From NCBI RefSeq assembly GCF_005502885.1, contig NZ_SCMR01000030.1, forward strand, positions 1 through 39,000: a stretch of DNA of 39,000 bases. Reading direction: 5' to 3'. This document shows positions 26,790 to 34,808 of this stretch, in pieces. Position numbers and translations under genes: made by a program. Each line of letters starts with the position of its first letter. The first letter of the stretch is position 1. Source of the stretch: Microbacterium sp. 2FI. GTDB lineage: Bacteria; Actinomycetota; Actinomycetes; Actinomycetales; Microbacteriaceae. The notes beneath the pieces are model-generated. The model had not been told where the DNA came from. It ran no database searches and worked only from the letters and a program-made list of their open reading frames with translations.

Positions 26790-27743
26790 ATGACCCCGGC
26801 CCACCGACGCATGTCGTGGCACGAGGTGCCGGTCGGCATCCGCGACGCCGTCGCCGAGGTGATCGGGTCGCCCGTGGTCGAGGCGATCACCCAGCACGGC
26901 GGATTCTCGCCCGGGTCGGCTGACCGCGTCGTCGCCGCCGACGGCGCCCGCGCCTTCGTGAAGACCGCGTGGGCCGCGGTCAACGAAGAGACGCCCGACA
27001 TCCACCGGCGCGAGGCGGAGATCACCGCGCTGCTGCCGATCGATGCCCCCGTCCCGCGGCTGCTCGGAGTCGTGGACGAGGGCGACTGGGTCGCCGTCGT
27101 GCTGGAAGACGTCGAGGGGCGGCATCCGATCACGCCCTGGCGTGCCGACGAGCTCGAGGCGAGCCTCGACGCGTACGGGATGCTGAGCAATGCGCCGCTT
27201 TCGGAAGAGCTCGGTTCGAGACTCGAGTCGATCACCGGTGTGGTGGATCGCTATGCGACCGCCTGGAATGCCGTGGATGCGGCAGCGATCAGCGGGCTTT
27301 CGACTGATCGCGAGCAGTGGCTGACGGCGCGTATCGGCGACCTGCACGACCTCGCTCGCGCAGCCGGATCGCTGGTCGGGGGTGACGCTCTCGTCCACTT
27401 CGACGCGCGCGCCGACAACATCCTGGTGCGTCCCGACGGCGCCGTGACCGTCGTCGACTGGCCGTGGGCACTGCGTGGAGCACCGTGGTTCGACGCCCTC
27501 CTGCTGATGCTGAACGTGCGACTGCTGGCGCCTGAAGACGATGTCGAAGCGGTTCTCCGCCGTCACGGCGCCTTCTCCGGCATGCCGGACGAGGGTGCGA
27601 ACGCCGTGCTCGCAGCACTCGCGGGCACCTTCCTCGAGCGGTCGATGCAATCGCCCGCGCCCGGCATCCCGACGCTCCGCGCCTTCCAGCGCAAACAGGC
27701 GATCGCCTGCCTCGACTGGCTGCGCGTACGCCTCGACGGATGA
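26790..27743 (+). CDS. Aminoglycoside phosphotransferase-fold protein (APH family)
   Basis: A 317-residue soluble kinase-like protein. The catalytic loop HFDARADN (His203, Asp205, Asn210) and the metal site VVDWPWA (Asp223) are intact. The N-terminal lobe has the ATP-site strands FVKTAW and VAVVLEDVEG. It could phosphorylate a small molecule or antibiotic, but the family is broad (choline, homoserine, macrolide and other kinases) and resistance cannot be inferred. It starts 21 bp after typA. The ATG at 26790 lies 6 nt after CAAGAT (26778-26783), so it may be leaderless, or cotranscribed with typA. ATG 26811 is a later alternative. Confidence 0.8.
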   Translation: MTPAHRRMSWHEVPVGIRDAVAEVIGSPVVEAITQHGGFSPGSADRVVAADGARAFVKTAWAAVNEETPDIHRREAEITALLPIDAPVPRLLGVVDEGDWVAVVLEDVEGRHPITPWRADELEASLDAYGMLSNAPLSEELGSRLESITGVVDRYATAWNAVDAAAISGLSTDREQWLTARIGDLHDLARAAGSLVGGDALVHFDARADNILVRPDGAVTVVDWPWALRGAPWFDALLLMLNVRLLAPEDDVEAVLRRHGAFSGMPDEGANAVLAALAGTFLERSMQSPAPGIPTLRAFQRKQAIACLDWLRVRLDG

Positions 27744-27752
27744 CGGACGATG

Positions 27753-27803
27753 ACGGATGCCGCGGCGGCGCGCCCGGCAGACGCGCGGCGCCGCGGCATC
27801 CGT
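27753..27803. terminator. Bidirectional hairpin built from GGATGCCGCGG arms
   Basis: Bases 27753-27765 and 27791-27803 are perfect 13-bp complements, each with the GGATGCC/GGCATCC word. The GC-rich interior can pair further with a bulge. It sits between the convergent APH-like and pectate lyase genes and can serve both. Confidence 0.65.
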
Positions 27804-27821
27804 CCGCTGGTCAGCCCGTGA

Positions 27822-29879
27822 TCAACCCCGGACCGTCACCGTCAGTGGCCGGGTCTCGGTGGTCCCGGCGGCATTGGCGAACTCCGCGGTGAACGCGTAC
27901 GTGCCCGGTGCGAGCGCGCCGATCACGGTCGAGGCGCGCTGCGCGGCAGGCGTCGCCGCCGTGAGCGCCTGCCGGTCGACTTCGACGCCGTCCTGGTAGA
28001 GCACGTAGGTCGTCGCATTGGAGCCCCACCACAGGTTCGCCGTCACCACGACCGACCCGCTGCGCACTCCCGAGGCGCTCAGCACCGCCGTGCCCGGCGC
28101 GGCATCGGTGACTGTGACGACGAGCGGCTTCGACCGCGATTCTCCGTGCGGGTTGAGTGCGACGAGCTCGTACGCATACGTGCCGTTCGGCTTGCCCGCG
28201 ATCTCGAATCGCGCCCGCTGCGCGTTCGGCGAGGTGCCGGTCAGGGCCTGCGCGCCGACGAGCGCGCCGTTCTCGTACAGCTTCACGATCGTTGCGTTCT
28301 GCCCCCACCACAGGTCGGCCGTGATGCGATAGTCGCCGTCGCGGAGCCCGGTGTCCCATCCGTTGTCGTCCGAGAGCGAGAACGCCCCCGGCGTGCCGGT
28401 GGCGACCGGCGTCCCCGAATCGAGGATGCCCGCGCCGGCGCCTGCGCGCACGAGCGCGGCGACGTCGCCGACCGGGTCGAGGGCGTAGTCGTACGCGTCG
28501 GCCGGACTCCACCGCACGACGGGCGTCAGCGGCGCCGCGGCGCCGGCGTTGTAGGCGCCGAGGACGTCGACGACCTCGCCGTTGACGTGCGTGTCGGTCT
28601 CGGAGAGCTCGGTTCCGCCCCAGCCCGCGATGACGCGTGACACGGATGCCGGATCGATGAGTTCGATCGCGTTCGATTCGGCCACGATGCTCGACTCTCG
28701 TCCCGCACCCCAGAGGTACTGGAAGTACGGCGATCCGGGCACCGTCTCGACGAGGGATGCCGCGGTCTGCTCGTACAGGTTGTTGTAGACGTGCACGTCG
28801 CCGAAGCGCACGCGGGGCGCACGCTGCCCGATGTCGGTCCAGCGGTTGTGGTGCTGGGTGACGCGGTGCTGACCGCGGTCCTGGAGCCGCGAGTCGGATG
28901 AGCCGATGATGTCGGTCTTGTCGTGCTGCTGGAACCAGTTCCACGACATCGTGACGAGATCCGCGCCGTGGGTGATGTCGACGAGGCCGTCGTGCACTTC
29001 GAACGGGCGCCCGTACACCGTGTCGAGACTCGTCGGCGGGTGCTCGCCGTCGGTGAAGGTGCTGTGGTCGATCCACACGCTCGTCGCGGTCCACACCGAC
29101 AGGTTGTCGTAGGCGGAGTTCCAGTTGCCGCCGGCGTCATTGGCGTCCCACTGCGGGAAGCAGTCGTACGCGTCGGCCAGTGTGAGGTTGCGCACGATCA
29201 CGTTGTGCGCGTCGCGGATGCGCAGCGAAGCACCGGTGATGACGGCATCGTCTCCGACGCCGACGAGCGTCACGTTCGATCCGACGTGCTGCAGCGTGAG
29301 GCGCGCCTGCACAGCGGCGGCTTCTACCCGCGCCTGTTCGAGCGGCCCGGTCGGGTCGATGCCGGGGCCGAAGGCGGCGATGTAGTCCGTCATCGAGAAA
29401 GGTGCACCGGTGCCTGCGACGGTGATCTGGGCGGCGATGTCGTCGCACGTCAGCCGCGTGCCGTCGGCGCGCACCCAGGGGTCGATCGGACCGGTGACGT
29501 ATACGATGCGCGGAACCGGGTTGTAGCGCGCGTCGTTCTGCGTGCCGCCGGGCCTGCCCGCGAGCGCGTCGCGCAGCTCCTGCCAGGTGTCTGCGACGAA
29601 GATGTCGGCGGGTGCGGCCGCCGAGCCTCCCGTCACGGGCGCGGCGGTGCGCGCGATGCGCTCGGGGAAGGTCTGTCCCGACCATGACGCCCAGCCGTCG
29701 CCGGGCGCGATCACCTCGCGGCCGAGGTCGACGGCGGGCGCGCCCGGGTCGACGCCCGGGGGAGCGGCGGCGGCGGGTGCGAGCGGCGACAGCATCATCG
29801 CGCCCGCGACAGCAGTGGCGGCGAGCAGGGCTGTACGAGGTCTGCGGCGTTCGCAGAGCGTGGGCAGCGTCGTTCTCAT
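27822..29879 (-). CDS. Secreted pectate lyase, polysaccharide lyase family 1
   Basis: A 685-residue exported enzyme that cleaves pectate by beta-elimination. The signal peptide has a basic start (RRRPR) and a hydrophobic core and ends near Ala39. The beta-helix domain (about 85-480) carries the PL1 motifs: VWIDHSTF (268-275), calcium-site region HDGLVDITHGAD (about Asp301), WNWFQQHDKTDIIGSSD, and the catalytic arginine region QRAPRVRFG (Arg353/Arg358) with HVYNNLYE. Two tandem repeats of about 90 residues (505-598 and 599-685) end the protein. Both contain LWWG-N-AT, LY-G and QALT and look like Ig-like accessory or sugar-binding modules. ATG 29879 has AAGGAG 4 nt upstream. It is the one clear plant-polymer gene here. 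Confidence 0.9.
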   Translation of the reverse strand: MRTTLPTLCERRRPRTALLAATAVAGAMMLSPLAPAAAAPPGVDPGAPAVDLGREVIAPGDGWASWSGQTFPERIARTAAPVTGGSAAAPADIFVADTWQELRDALAGRPGGTQNDARYNPVPRIVYVTGPIDPWVRADGTRLTCDDIAAQITVAGTGAPFSMTDYIAAFGPGIDPTGPLEQARVEAAAVQARLTLQHVGSNVTLVGVGDDAVITGASLRIRDAHNVIVRNLTLADAYDCFPQWDANDAGGNWNSAYDNLSVWTATSVWIDHSTFTDGEHPPTSLDTVYGRPFEVHDGLVDITHGADLVTMSWNWFQQHDKTDIIGSSDSRLQDRGQHRVTQHHNRWTDIGQRAPRVRFGDVHVYNNLYEQTAASLVETVPGSPYFQYLWGAGRESSIVAESNAIELIDPASVSRVIAGWGGTELSETDTHVNGEVVDVLGAYNAGAAAPLTPVVRWSPADAYDYALDPVGDVAALVRAGAGAGILDSGTPVATGTPGAFSLSDDNGWDTGLRDGDYRITADLWWGQNATIVKLYENGALVGAQALTGTSPNAQRARFEIAGKPNGTYAYELVALNPHGESRSKPLVVTVTDAAPGTAVLSASGVRSGSVVVTANLWWGSNATTYVLYQDGVEVDRQALTAATPAAQRASTVIGALAPGTYAFTAEFANAAGTTETRPLTVTVRG

Positions 29880-29943
29880 GGGACTCCTTCGTCCTGCGGG
29901 CAGAATCCGTGATGAGAACGGACGCGGGGGCGTCCACAAGCTG

Positions 29944-29957
29944 AGGAAGCGTTTTCT
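29944..29957. promoter_or_regulatory. Candidate LacI-family operator upstream of the pectate lyase
   Basis: AGGAAGCGTTTTCT matches the LacI-type consensus wGAAAnCGnTTTCw with one mismatch and is centred on CG (29950-29951). It lies 65-78 nt before the pectate lyase ATG, next to a possible -10 (CAGCTT on the minus strand, 29943-29938). Sugar-responsive repression of the lyase is inferred. No LacI gene lies in the window. Confidence 0.5.
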
Positions 29958-30099
29958 GCTGGGTGACTCCAGAATGGCAAGGAGGAGCGGAAAGCGCAAT
30001 CCTTTCGTGTTCTGCCGGGATCGCGCAGGTCAGTCGGGGTTGGCAGGGAACGAGCCACCGATGGCCGGGCGGAACGGGGTCCGCAGCCGACTCCGTCGA

Positions 30100-30105
30100 T
30101 AGCAT
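30100..30105 (+). promoter_or_regulatory. -10 box TAGCAT of azlC, likely leaderless
   Basis: TAGCAT ends 7 nt before the GTG of azlC at 30113, so the transcript probably begins at the start codon. No ribosome site is visible. Confidence 0.5.
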
Positions 30106-30112
30106 CGATCGA

Positions 30113-30901
30113 GTGAGCCTCACCCCGCACTTCGACGACGCGCACACCGCCGGCGAAGCCCGGCGAGCGGCGCGCGAGGGCGTGGGGGTGGCGCTCGCGA
30201 CGAGCGCGTACGGCATCTCGTTCGGTGCCCTCGCCGTCGCGTCGGGCCTCGACGTCTGGCAGACCTGCGTGATGAGCCTCGTGATGTTCACGGGGGGATC
30301 GCAGTTCGCCTTCGCGGGCGTGGTGGGCGCGGGTGGTCTCGCCGCCGCGCCGGCGGCGATCGCGTCGGCGGCGCTTCTCGGCGTCCGCAACGCCGCCTAC
30401 GGCATGCGGATGTCGCCGGTCATCGGCGCGGGATTCTGGCGGCGTGCCGCCGCCGCACACTTCACGATCGATGAGTCCACTGCGGTGTCTCTCGCGCAGA
30501 CCTCGAGGCACGCGCGCACCGTCGGCTTCTGGGTCACCGGCATCGGCATCTACATCGGGTGGAACATCTCGACACTGGCCGGCGCGCTCCTCGGCGATGT
30601 GCTGGGGGATCCACGGGCTTACGGATTGGATGCGGCTGCCGCAGCGGCCTTCCTCGCGCTGCTGTGGCCGCGCCTGCGCGCCCGCCAGCCGATCGCGGTC
30701 GGCGTCGCGGCCGCCGTCGTCGCGACGATGCTCACGCCCGTCCTCATGCCGGGGCTGCCGGTCATCGTCGCAGCGGTCGTCGCGATCGTGGTCGGGTGGG
30801 CGAATTGGTTCGCCTCGCCCGACCGTGCGGACGTCCCACGGCCCGGCACCGCGCCGTGGGACGAGCCCGACGACGTGCCCGAGCGGGAGGGCCTCCCGTG
30901 A
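30113..30901 (+). CDS. azlC: AzlC family branched-chain amino acid export subunit
   Basis: A 262-residue membrane protein, large subunit of a two-part exporter for branched-chain amino acids and analogues. Seven or so hydrophobic segments and family motifs are present: the N-terminal ATSAYGISFGALA, the MFTGGSQFAFAGVVG segment, LLGVRNAAYGMRMSP, and FTIDESTAVSL. The start is GTG 30113 (VSLTPHF), placed by the -10 box 7 nt upstream and the family length. An open frame from 29963 gives a non-membrane leader crossing the promoter. The stop overlaps the azlD start (GTGA). Confidence 0.88.
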   Translation: MSLTPHFDDAHTAGEARRAAREGVGVALATSAYGISFGALAVASGLDVWQTCVMSLVMFTGGSQFAFAGVVGAGGLAAAPAAIASAALLGVRNAAYGMRMSPVIGAGFWRRAAAAHFTIDESTAVSLAQTSRHARTVGFWVTGIGIYIGWNISTLAGALLGDVLGDPRAYGLDAAAAAAFLALLWPRLRARQPIAVGVAAAVVATMLTPVLMPGLPVIVAAVVAIVVGWANWFASPDRADVPRPGTAPWDEPDDVPEREGLP

Positions 30902-31212
30902 CCATGTGGACCGCCGTGCTCGTCGCCGCCATCCTCTGCGTCGCGCTCAAGACGCTCGGCTATCTGATCCCGCCCCGTGTGCTCGAGGCGGAGCGTCCGG
31001 CGCGCATCGCCGACCTCCTCACGGTGGCGCTGCTGGCGGCCCTCGTCGCGGTGCAGACGCTGGGCGCGGGGCAGGGCATCGTACTCGATGCCCGTGTTCC
31101 GGCCGTGTTCGTCGCGGCGGGACTCCTGCTGCTGCGTGCGCCCTTCCTCGTCGTCGTCGCGGCGGCGGCGCTCACCGCCGCACTCCTGCGCCTGTGGGGC
31201 TGGGCGGCATAG
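30898..31212 (+). CDS. azlD: AzlD family small subunit of the branched-chain amino acid exporter
   Basis: A 104-residue protein with four hydrophobic segments, partner of AzlC. The family pattern is visible in LKTLGYLIPPRVLE near the start and LLTVALLAALVAVQTL. The start is GTG 30898, overlapping the azlC stop, with GGGAGGG upstream. ATG 30904 is an alternative. The pair is convergent with the Liv-type operon, which imports a possibly related solute. Confidence 0.87.
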   Translation: MTMWTAVLVAAILCVALKTLGYLIPPRVLEAERPARIADLLTVALLAALVAVQTLGAGQGIVLDARVPAVFVAAGLLLLRAPFLVVVAAAALTAALLRLWGWAA

Positions 31213-31233
31213 CGGCGGACTGCGGCACGCGAA

Positions 31234-31263
31234 AGGGGGATGCCTCTGTCGAGACATCCCCCT
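31234..31263. terminator. Bidirectional terminator between azlD and livJ
   Basis: AGGGGGATG (31234-31242) pairs with CATCCCCCT (31255-31263) around a 12-nt loop. On the minus strand the stem is followed by TTTCGCG, so it is better suited to the livJ transcript. Confidence 0.7.
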
Positions 31264-31276
31264 CGCGTACCTCGCG

Positions 31277-32608
31277 TCAGCTGGTGGCGACGCAGGCGGC
31301 CGAGTAGTCGGTCTGGTCGAACGACGAGCCCTCGTAGAAGCTCTCGATCGTGCGGAGGCCGAGCTCGACCTCCGGGTCGGGCACGCCGATGTTGACGGCC
31401 TGGTTGGCGTTCTCCTGGGGGTCGCCGCCGTATGTATGCGGCTGCACGAGACCCTCGAAGTCGACCGTGAGGCCGTCGACGACGGCCGCGATGCCCTCGG
31501 GCGTCAGATCGCCGGCTTCGGCCGCTGCCTCGAGCGCCGCCTTCAGCGGATACCCGATGCCCCAGCCGATGATGTAGCCGCCGTTGGGGGGCAGCTCACC
31601 GCCGAGCGAGTCCTTGATCGCCGTGATCGCGGCGCTCGAGCCGTCCCAGTTCTCGTAGGGCGTCATGTGGTTGTACAGCGCCTCGAGAGCGGGGGCGGCC
31701 GCCGACGCGAGCAGCGCCGGGTTCCACGTGGGGAGTGCGCCGAGGAATCGGCCGGTGAACCCGCTTGCCGCGAGCTTGCCGACGATCTCCGCCGTCTCGG
31801 CGGGACCCACGGCGAGCACCACGACGTTGGGCGCACCCGCGAGGATCGCCGCGACGACCGCATCCTGGTTTCCGACCACCTGGTTCGGCCCGGTGCCGAT
31901 GGGCGCGAGCGCGGTCGCGCCGTTGACCTCGGCCCAGCGGTTCACGCCCTCGGCCGAGTCGCCGCCGTAGTCGCCCGGATACCCGACGGCCTGCACCTTC
32001 GCCGGCGCGCCGTTGGTCTCGGCGAACCAGTCGAGGCCCGCGAGTGCCTCGGTGCAGTACGAGTAGCCGGTCTCCATGATGATCCCGCCGTCGTTGTCGT
32101 CGAAGGCGTACCCCGACCACCACGAGGTGGGAACCGTCACGAGGCTGCGGTCGATCATGTCGGGCAGCACCGACTCGGTGTTCACGGTGCCGAGCGACTG
32201 GGCGATGCCCGCGATCTCGCCCGCGATCTGCTGGTACTGGGCGGCGTGTTCGGCCGCCTGGTACTTGGTGTCGCGGGTGTAGGTGTCGATGTCGATGTCG
32301 TACCCGCCGATGCCGCCGTCCTCGTTCACCTGGGCCCAGAACGCGCGCTGCGCGTCGGTGATCGGTACGGCGAGGGCTGCGAACGGCCCTTCGGTGAGGT
32401 CGGAGAGGACACCGAGGTAGATGCATCCGTTGTCGGCGTTGACGGCATCCGGACACGCCTCGGCGGTCACGCCCGCCCCGGTGGTGATCTCACCGCCTTC
32501 TTCGGGGTCGCCCGAATCAGCTTCGGGCGTCACCTGCGTACACGCGGTGAGGGTGAGCAGGCCTGCCGCCACCAGGGCGACTGCCGTGCGGCTTCGTCGA
32601 CGCATCAT
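31277..32608 (-). CDS. Liv-type ABC transporter substrate-binding lipoprotein
   Basis: A 443-residue lipoprotein of the branched-chain amino acid binding (LivJ, type 1 periplasmic fold) family. The signal peptide ends in LTLTAC (lipidated Cys23). An acidic Gly-rich linker and a Cys pair (EACPDAVNADNGC) follow, then the fold with IYLGVLSDLTEGPFAAL, NEDGGIGGYDID and AILAGAPNVVVLAVGPAETA. ATG 32608 has AAGGAG 6 nt upstream. ATG 32605 follows at once. It is the last gene of the livF-livG-ligase-livH-livM run, 53 nt after livM, whereas binding proteins are often first. Given the acyl-CoA ligase in the operon the ligand may be a carboxylic acid rather than an amino acid. Confidence 0.88.
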   Translation of the reverse strand: MMRRRSRTAVALVAAGLLTLTACTQVTPEADSGDPEEGGEITTGAGVTAEACPDAVNADNGCIYLGVLSDLTEGPFAALAVPITDAQRAFWAQVNEDGGIGGYDIDIDTYTRDTKYQAAEHAAQYQQIAGEIAGIAQSLGTVNTESVLPDMIDRSLVTVPTSWWSGYAFDDNDGGIIMETGYSYCTEALAGLDWFAETNGAPAKVQAVGYPGDYGGDSAEGVNRWAEVNGATALAPIGTGPNQVVGNQDAVVAAILAGAPNVVVLAVGPAETAEIVGKLAASGFTGRFLGALPTWNPALLASAAAPALEALYNHMTPYENWDGSSAAITAIKDSLGGELPPNGGYIIGWGIGYPLKAALEAAAEAGDLTPEGIAAVVDGLTVDFEGLVQPHTYGGDPQENANQAVNIGVPDPEVELGLRTIESFYEGSSFDQTDYSAACVATS

Positions 32609-32661
32609 GAGGTGCTCCTTTGTTTCGTGGGTTGGTGTTCAGTTGTGGCGAGGGGACCCGG

Positions 32662-33873
32662 TCAATAGGAGAACGGCCAGGCCTTGAAGTAGTTGCGCAC
32701 GCGGATCCACAGCCCGTAGAGACCTCGTGGTTCGAGCGTGATGAAGAGGATGATCAGGATGCCGAAGACGATCGTCTGCAGCTGGAAGACGTTGAGGACT
32801 CCGCCGCCGGAGACGCTGATCCAGGGGACGACATGGGTGAGCTCTTCGAGGAGGCGTGGCGTGAGCACCACGAAGCACGCGCCGATGATCGTGCCCGAGA
32901 TCGAGGCGATGCCGCCGATGACGATCACGGCGAGGAAGTCGATCGAGAGGAAGAGGTTCCACTGTTCGGGGGCGATGCGCCCGATGAGGATCGAGAACAA
33001 TGCCCCCGCGACGCCCGCGTAGGCCGACGACAGCGTGAAGGCCAGCGTCTTGGTGCGCAGCAGGTTCACTCCCATGATCTCGGCGGCGATGTCGCGGTCG
33101 CGGACGGCCGCGAACGCGCGCCCGTTGCGTCCTCGCGCGAGATTGCGGGCGGCGACGCCCGTCAGCACCAGGATCACGAAGCTCAGCAGGTACAGCGACA
33201 CCGCCGGCGGGATGATGAGCGGCCCGATCGCGTAGGTGGCGGTGAGGTCGACGCCGAAGAGCGTGCGCTCGGCGACCCCGCGCCCGACGCCCTGGCCACC
33301 CGTGATCGGGATGAGGATCTTGAAGAGGTGCTCGCCGAGGATCAGCAGGCCGAGCGTCAGCACGGCCAGGTAGAGCCCGCGCACACGCGTCGCCAGTGGC
33401 GCGACGACGAGGCCGATGAGCCCCGGGATGATCGCGGCGGCCGGGAGTACGATCGCGAGGTCTAGCTGGAGCCCCCATGTCGTCGTGCCCGGAGCGCCGC
33501 CGAGCACTGCGGCGGTGTACGCGCCGAGTCCGAGGAAGAACGCGTGCCCGAGCGAGACCTGCCCCGCGTAGCCGGTGAGGAGGTTCAGGCCGATCCCGCC
33601 GATCGCGTAGACGACCGCGAGGGTCAGCAGGTACGTCAGATCCGCGGCGACGAGGAAGGGCGCGGCCACCGCGAGTACGACGAGCCCGAGCGTCCACCAG
33701 CGCTTGGCGGGGGAGTTCAGCAGCGCCTGGTCTGCTGCGTAGCTGGTGTACAGGGCGGGCCGGCCGCGACGGACGCCGCGCGAGACGGTTCCGCGCGAGG
33801 ACTCGAAGTCCAAGAGCTTCGAAGACCCGGTGAGCCGGTGGGATGCCGCATCGAGTGTGTCGGGCGAGGTCAT
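32662..33873 (-). CDS. Liv-type ABC transporter permease, LivM family
   Basis: A 403-residue permease with an extra N-terminal cytoplasmic segment of about 55 residues before the first membrane helix (WWTLGLVVLAVAAPFL). Family markers are GIGLNLLTGYAGQVSLGHAFFLGLGAY and, in the cytoplasmic loop, RNGRAFAAVRDRDIAAEIMGVNLLRTK. The C terminus ends EPRGLYGLWIRVRNYFKAWPFSY, as in many actinobacterial members. ATG 33873 forms an ATGA overlap with the livH stop and has a very strong AAGGAGGTG upstream. Confidence 0.9.
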   Translation of the reverse strand: MTSPDTLDAASHRLTGSSKLLDFESSRGTVSRGVRRGRPALYTSYAADQALLNSPAKRWWTLGLVVLAVAAPFLVAADLTYLLTLAVVYAIGGIGLNLLTGYAGQVSLGHAFFLGLGAYTAAVLGGAPGTTTWGLQLDLAIVLPAAAIIPGLIGLVVAPLATRVRGLYLAVLTLGLLILGEHLFKILIPITGGQGVGRGVAERTLFGVDLTATYAIGPLIIPPAVSLYLLSFVILVLTGVAARNLARGRNGRAFAAVRDRDIAAEIMGVNLLRTKTLAFTLSSAYAGVAGALFSILIGRIAPEQWNLFLSIDFLAVIVIGGIASISGTIIGACFVVLTPRLLEELTHVVPWISVSGGGVLNVFQLQTIVFGILIILFITLEPRGLYGLWIRVRNYFKAWPFSY

Positions 33874-34808
33874 ACCCGCTGCACCTCCTTCGTGCCGAAG
33901 ATGCCGTAGGGCCGCACGAGCAGCACCACGATCATGATGAGATACGGCACGACGTTGTCGAAATTCGTCCCGAGCCACGGAGCGATGACGGGCTGATAGG
34001 TCTTGGTGAGCGCCATCGCGACGCCGACGATGAGCCCGCCGACGACCGCGCCCTTGAGCGAGTCGAGACCGCCGATGATGATCGCCGGGAGCGCCACGAG
34101 AGCGAACAGCGCGTCGGTGGCCTGGACCACCGACCCGTTCGCGGCGAGCAGGGCACCGGCAAGGGCCGCGAGAGCGCCCCCGATCGCCCACGAGATCGAG
34201 AACATGCGTCCCACCGAGATGCCCTGCGCGAGTGCGGTCTCCTGATCGAGCGAGGTCGCCCGCATCGCGAGTCCCACCTTCGAACGGGTGAGCCACCAGC
34301 CGAGCAGGCCGATCACCGCGAGCGAGATGACGAAGCGGGCGATCGCGTTGACGTAGATCTGCACGCCGCCGGTGCACCCGGCGACGCCGAACGACTCGGT
34401 GGCCTCACCGCCGATGCAGATCGAGGCGAGCTGCCAGGGGTCGCCGACCGTGCGCGGCTGCGAATCGAAGAGTCGGAACGCGATCACCAGCAGCACGATG
34501 AACAGTCCGACGGTCACGATCGCGGCTGAGAACGCCGGGCGCCCGACCATCGGCCGGATCGCGACGCGCTCGACGCCCGCCGAGACGAGCGCGATGGCCG
34601 CCATCGCGAGGGGAACCGCGATGAAGAACGGCAGTCCGATCTGAGTTGCCAGGACACTCGTGGCGAAGGTGCCGAGGATGAGCAGAGCCGGCTGGGCGAA
34701 GTTGAGCACGCCGGTGGCGCGGTAGATGATGACGAAGCCCACCGCGATGAGGGCGTAGACCGCGCCCTGACCGAGCCCGGTCGCCACCGACGAGAGCAGC
34801 GTGTTCAT
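33870..34808 (-). CDS. Liv-type ABC transporter permease, LivH family
   Basis: A 312-residue permease with the family start GLGQGAVYALIAVGFVIIYRATGVLNFAQ, the loop KVGLAMRATSLDQETALAQGI and the segment IIGGLDSLKGAVVGGLIVG. It ends with LLVRPYGIFGTKEVQRV. ATG 34808 overlaps the acyl-CoA ligase stop (ATGA) with GGGAGGAA upstream. It pairs with the LivM-like permease. Confidence 0.91.
   Translation of the reverse strand: MNTLLSSVATGLGQGAVYALIAVGFVIIYRATGVLNFAQPALLILGTFATSVLATQIGLPFFIAVPLAMAAIALVSAGVERVAIRPMVGRPAFSAAIVTVGLFIVLLVIAFRLFDSQPRTVGDPWQLASICIGGEATESFGVAGCTGGVQIYVNAIARFVISLAVIGLLGWWLTRSKVGLAMRATSLDQETALAQGISVGRMFSISWAIGGALAALAGALLAANGSVVQATDALFALVALPAIIIGGLDSLKGAVVGGLIVGVAMALTKTYQPVIAPWLGTNFDNVVPYLIMIVVLLVRPYGIFGTKEVQRV

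Noticed and set aside
26790..27743. Aminoglycoside resistance gene
   Set aside because: Only the general kinase fold is visible; the family has many non-antibiotic substrates and no resistance context is present.
27822..29999. Pectate lyase starting at the first in-frame ATG (29999)
   Set aside because: It would put 40 non-signal residues before a clear signal peptide and cross the operator; ATG 29879 has AAGGAG.
29963..30112. Upstream extension of azlC
   Set aside because: The extra 50 residues are not membrane-like and cover the promoter; GTG 30113 fits the family length.
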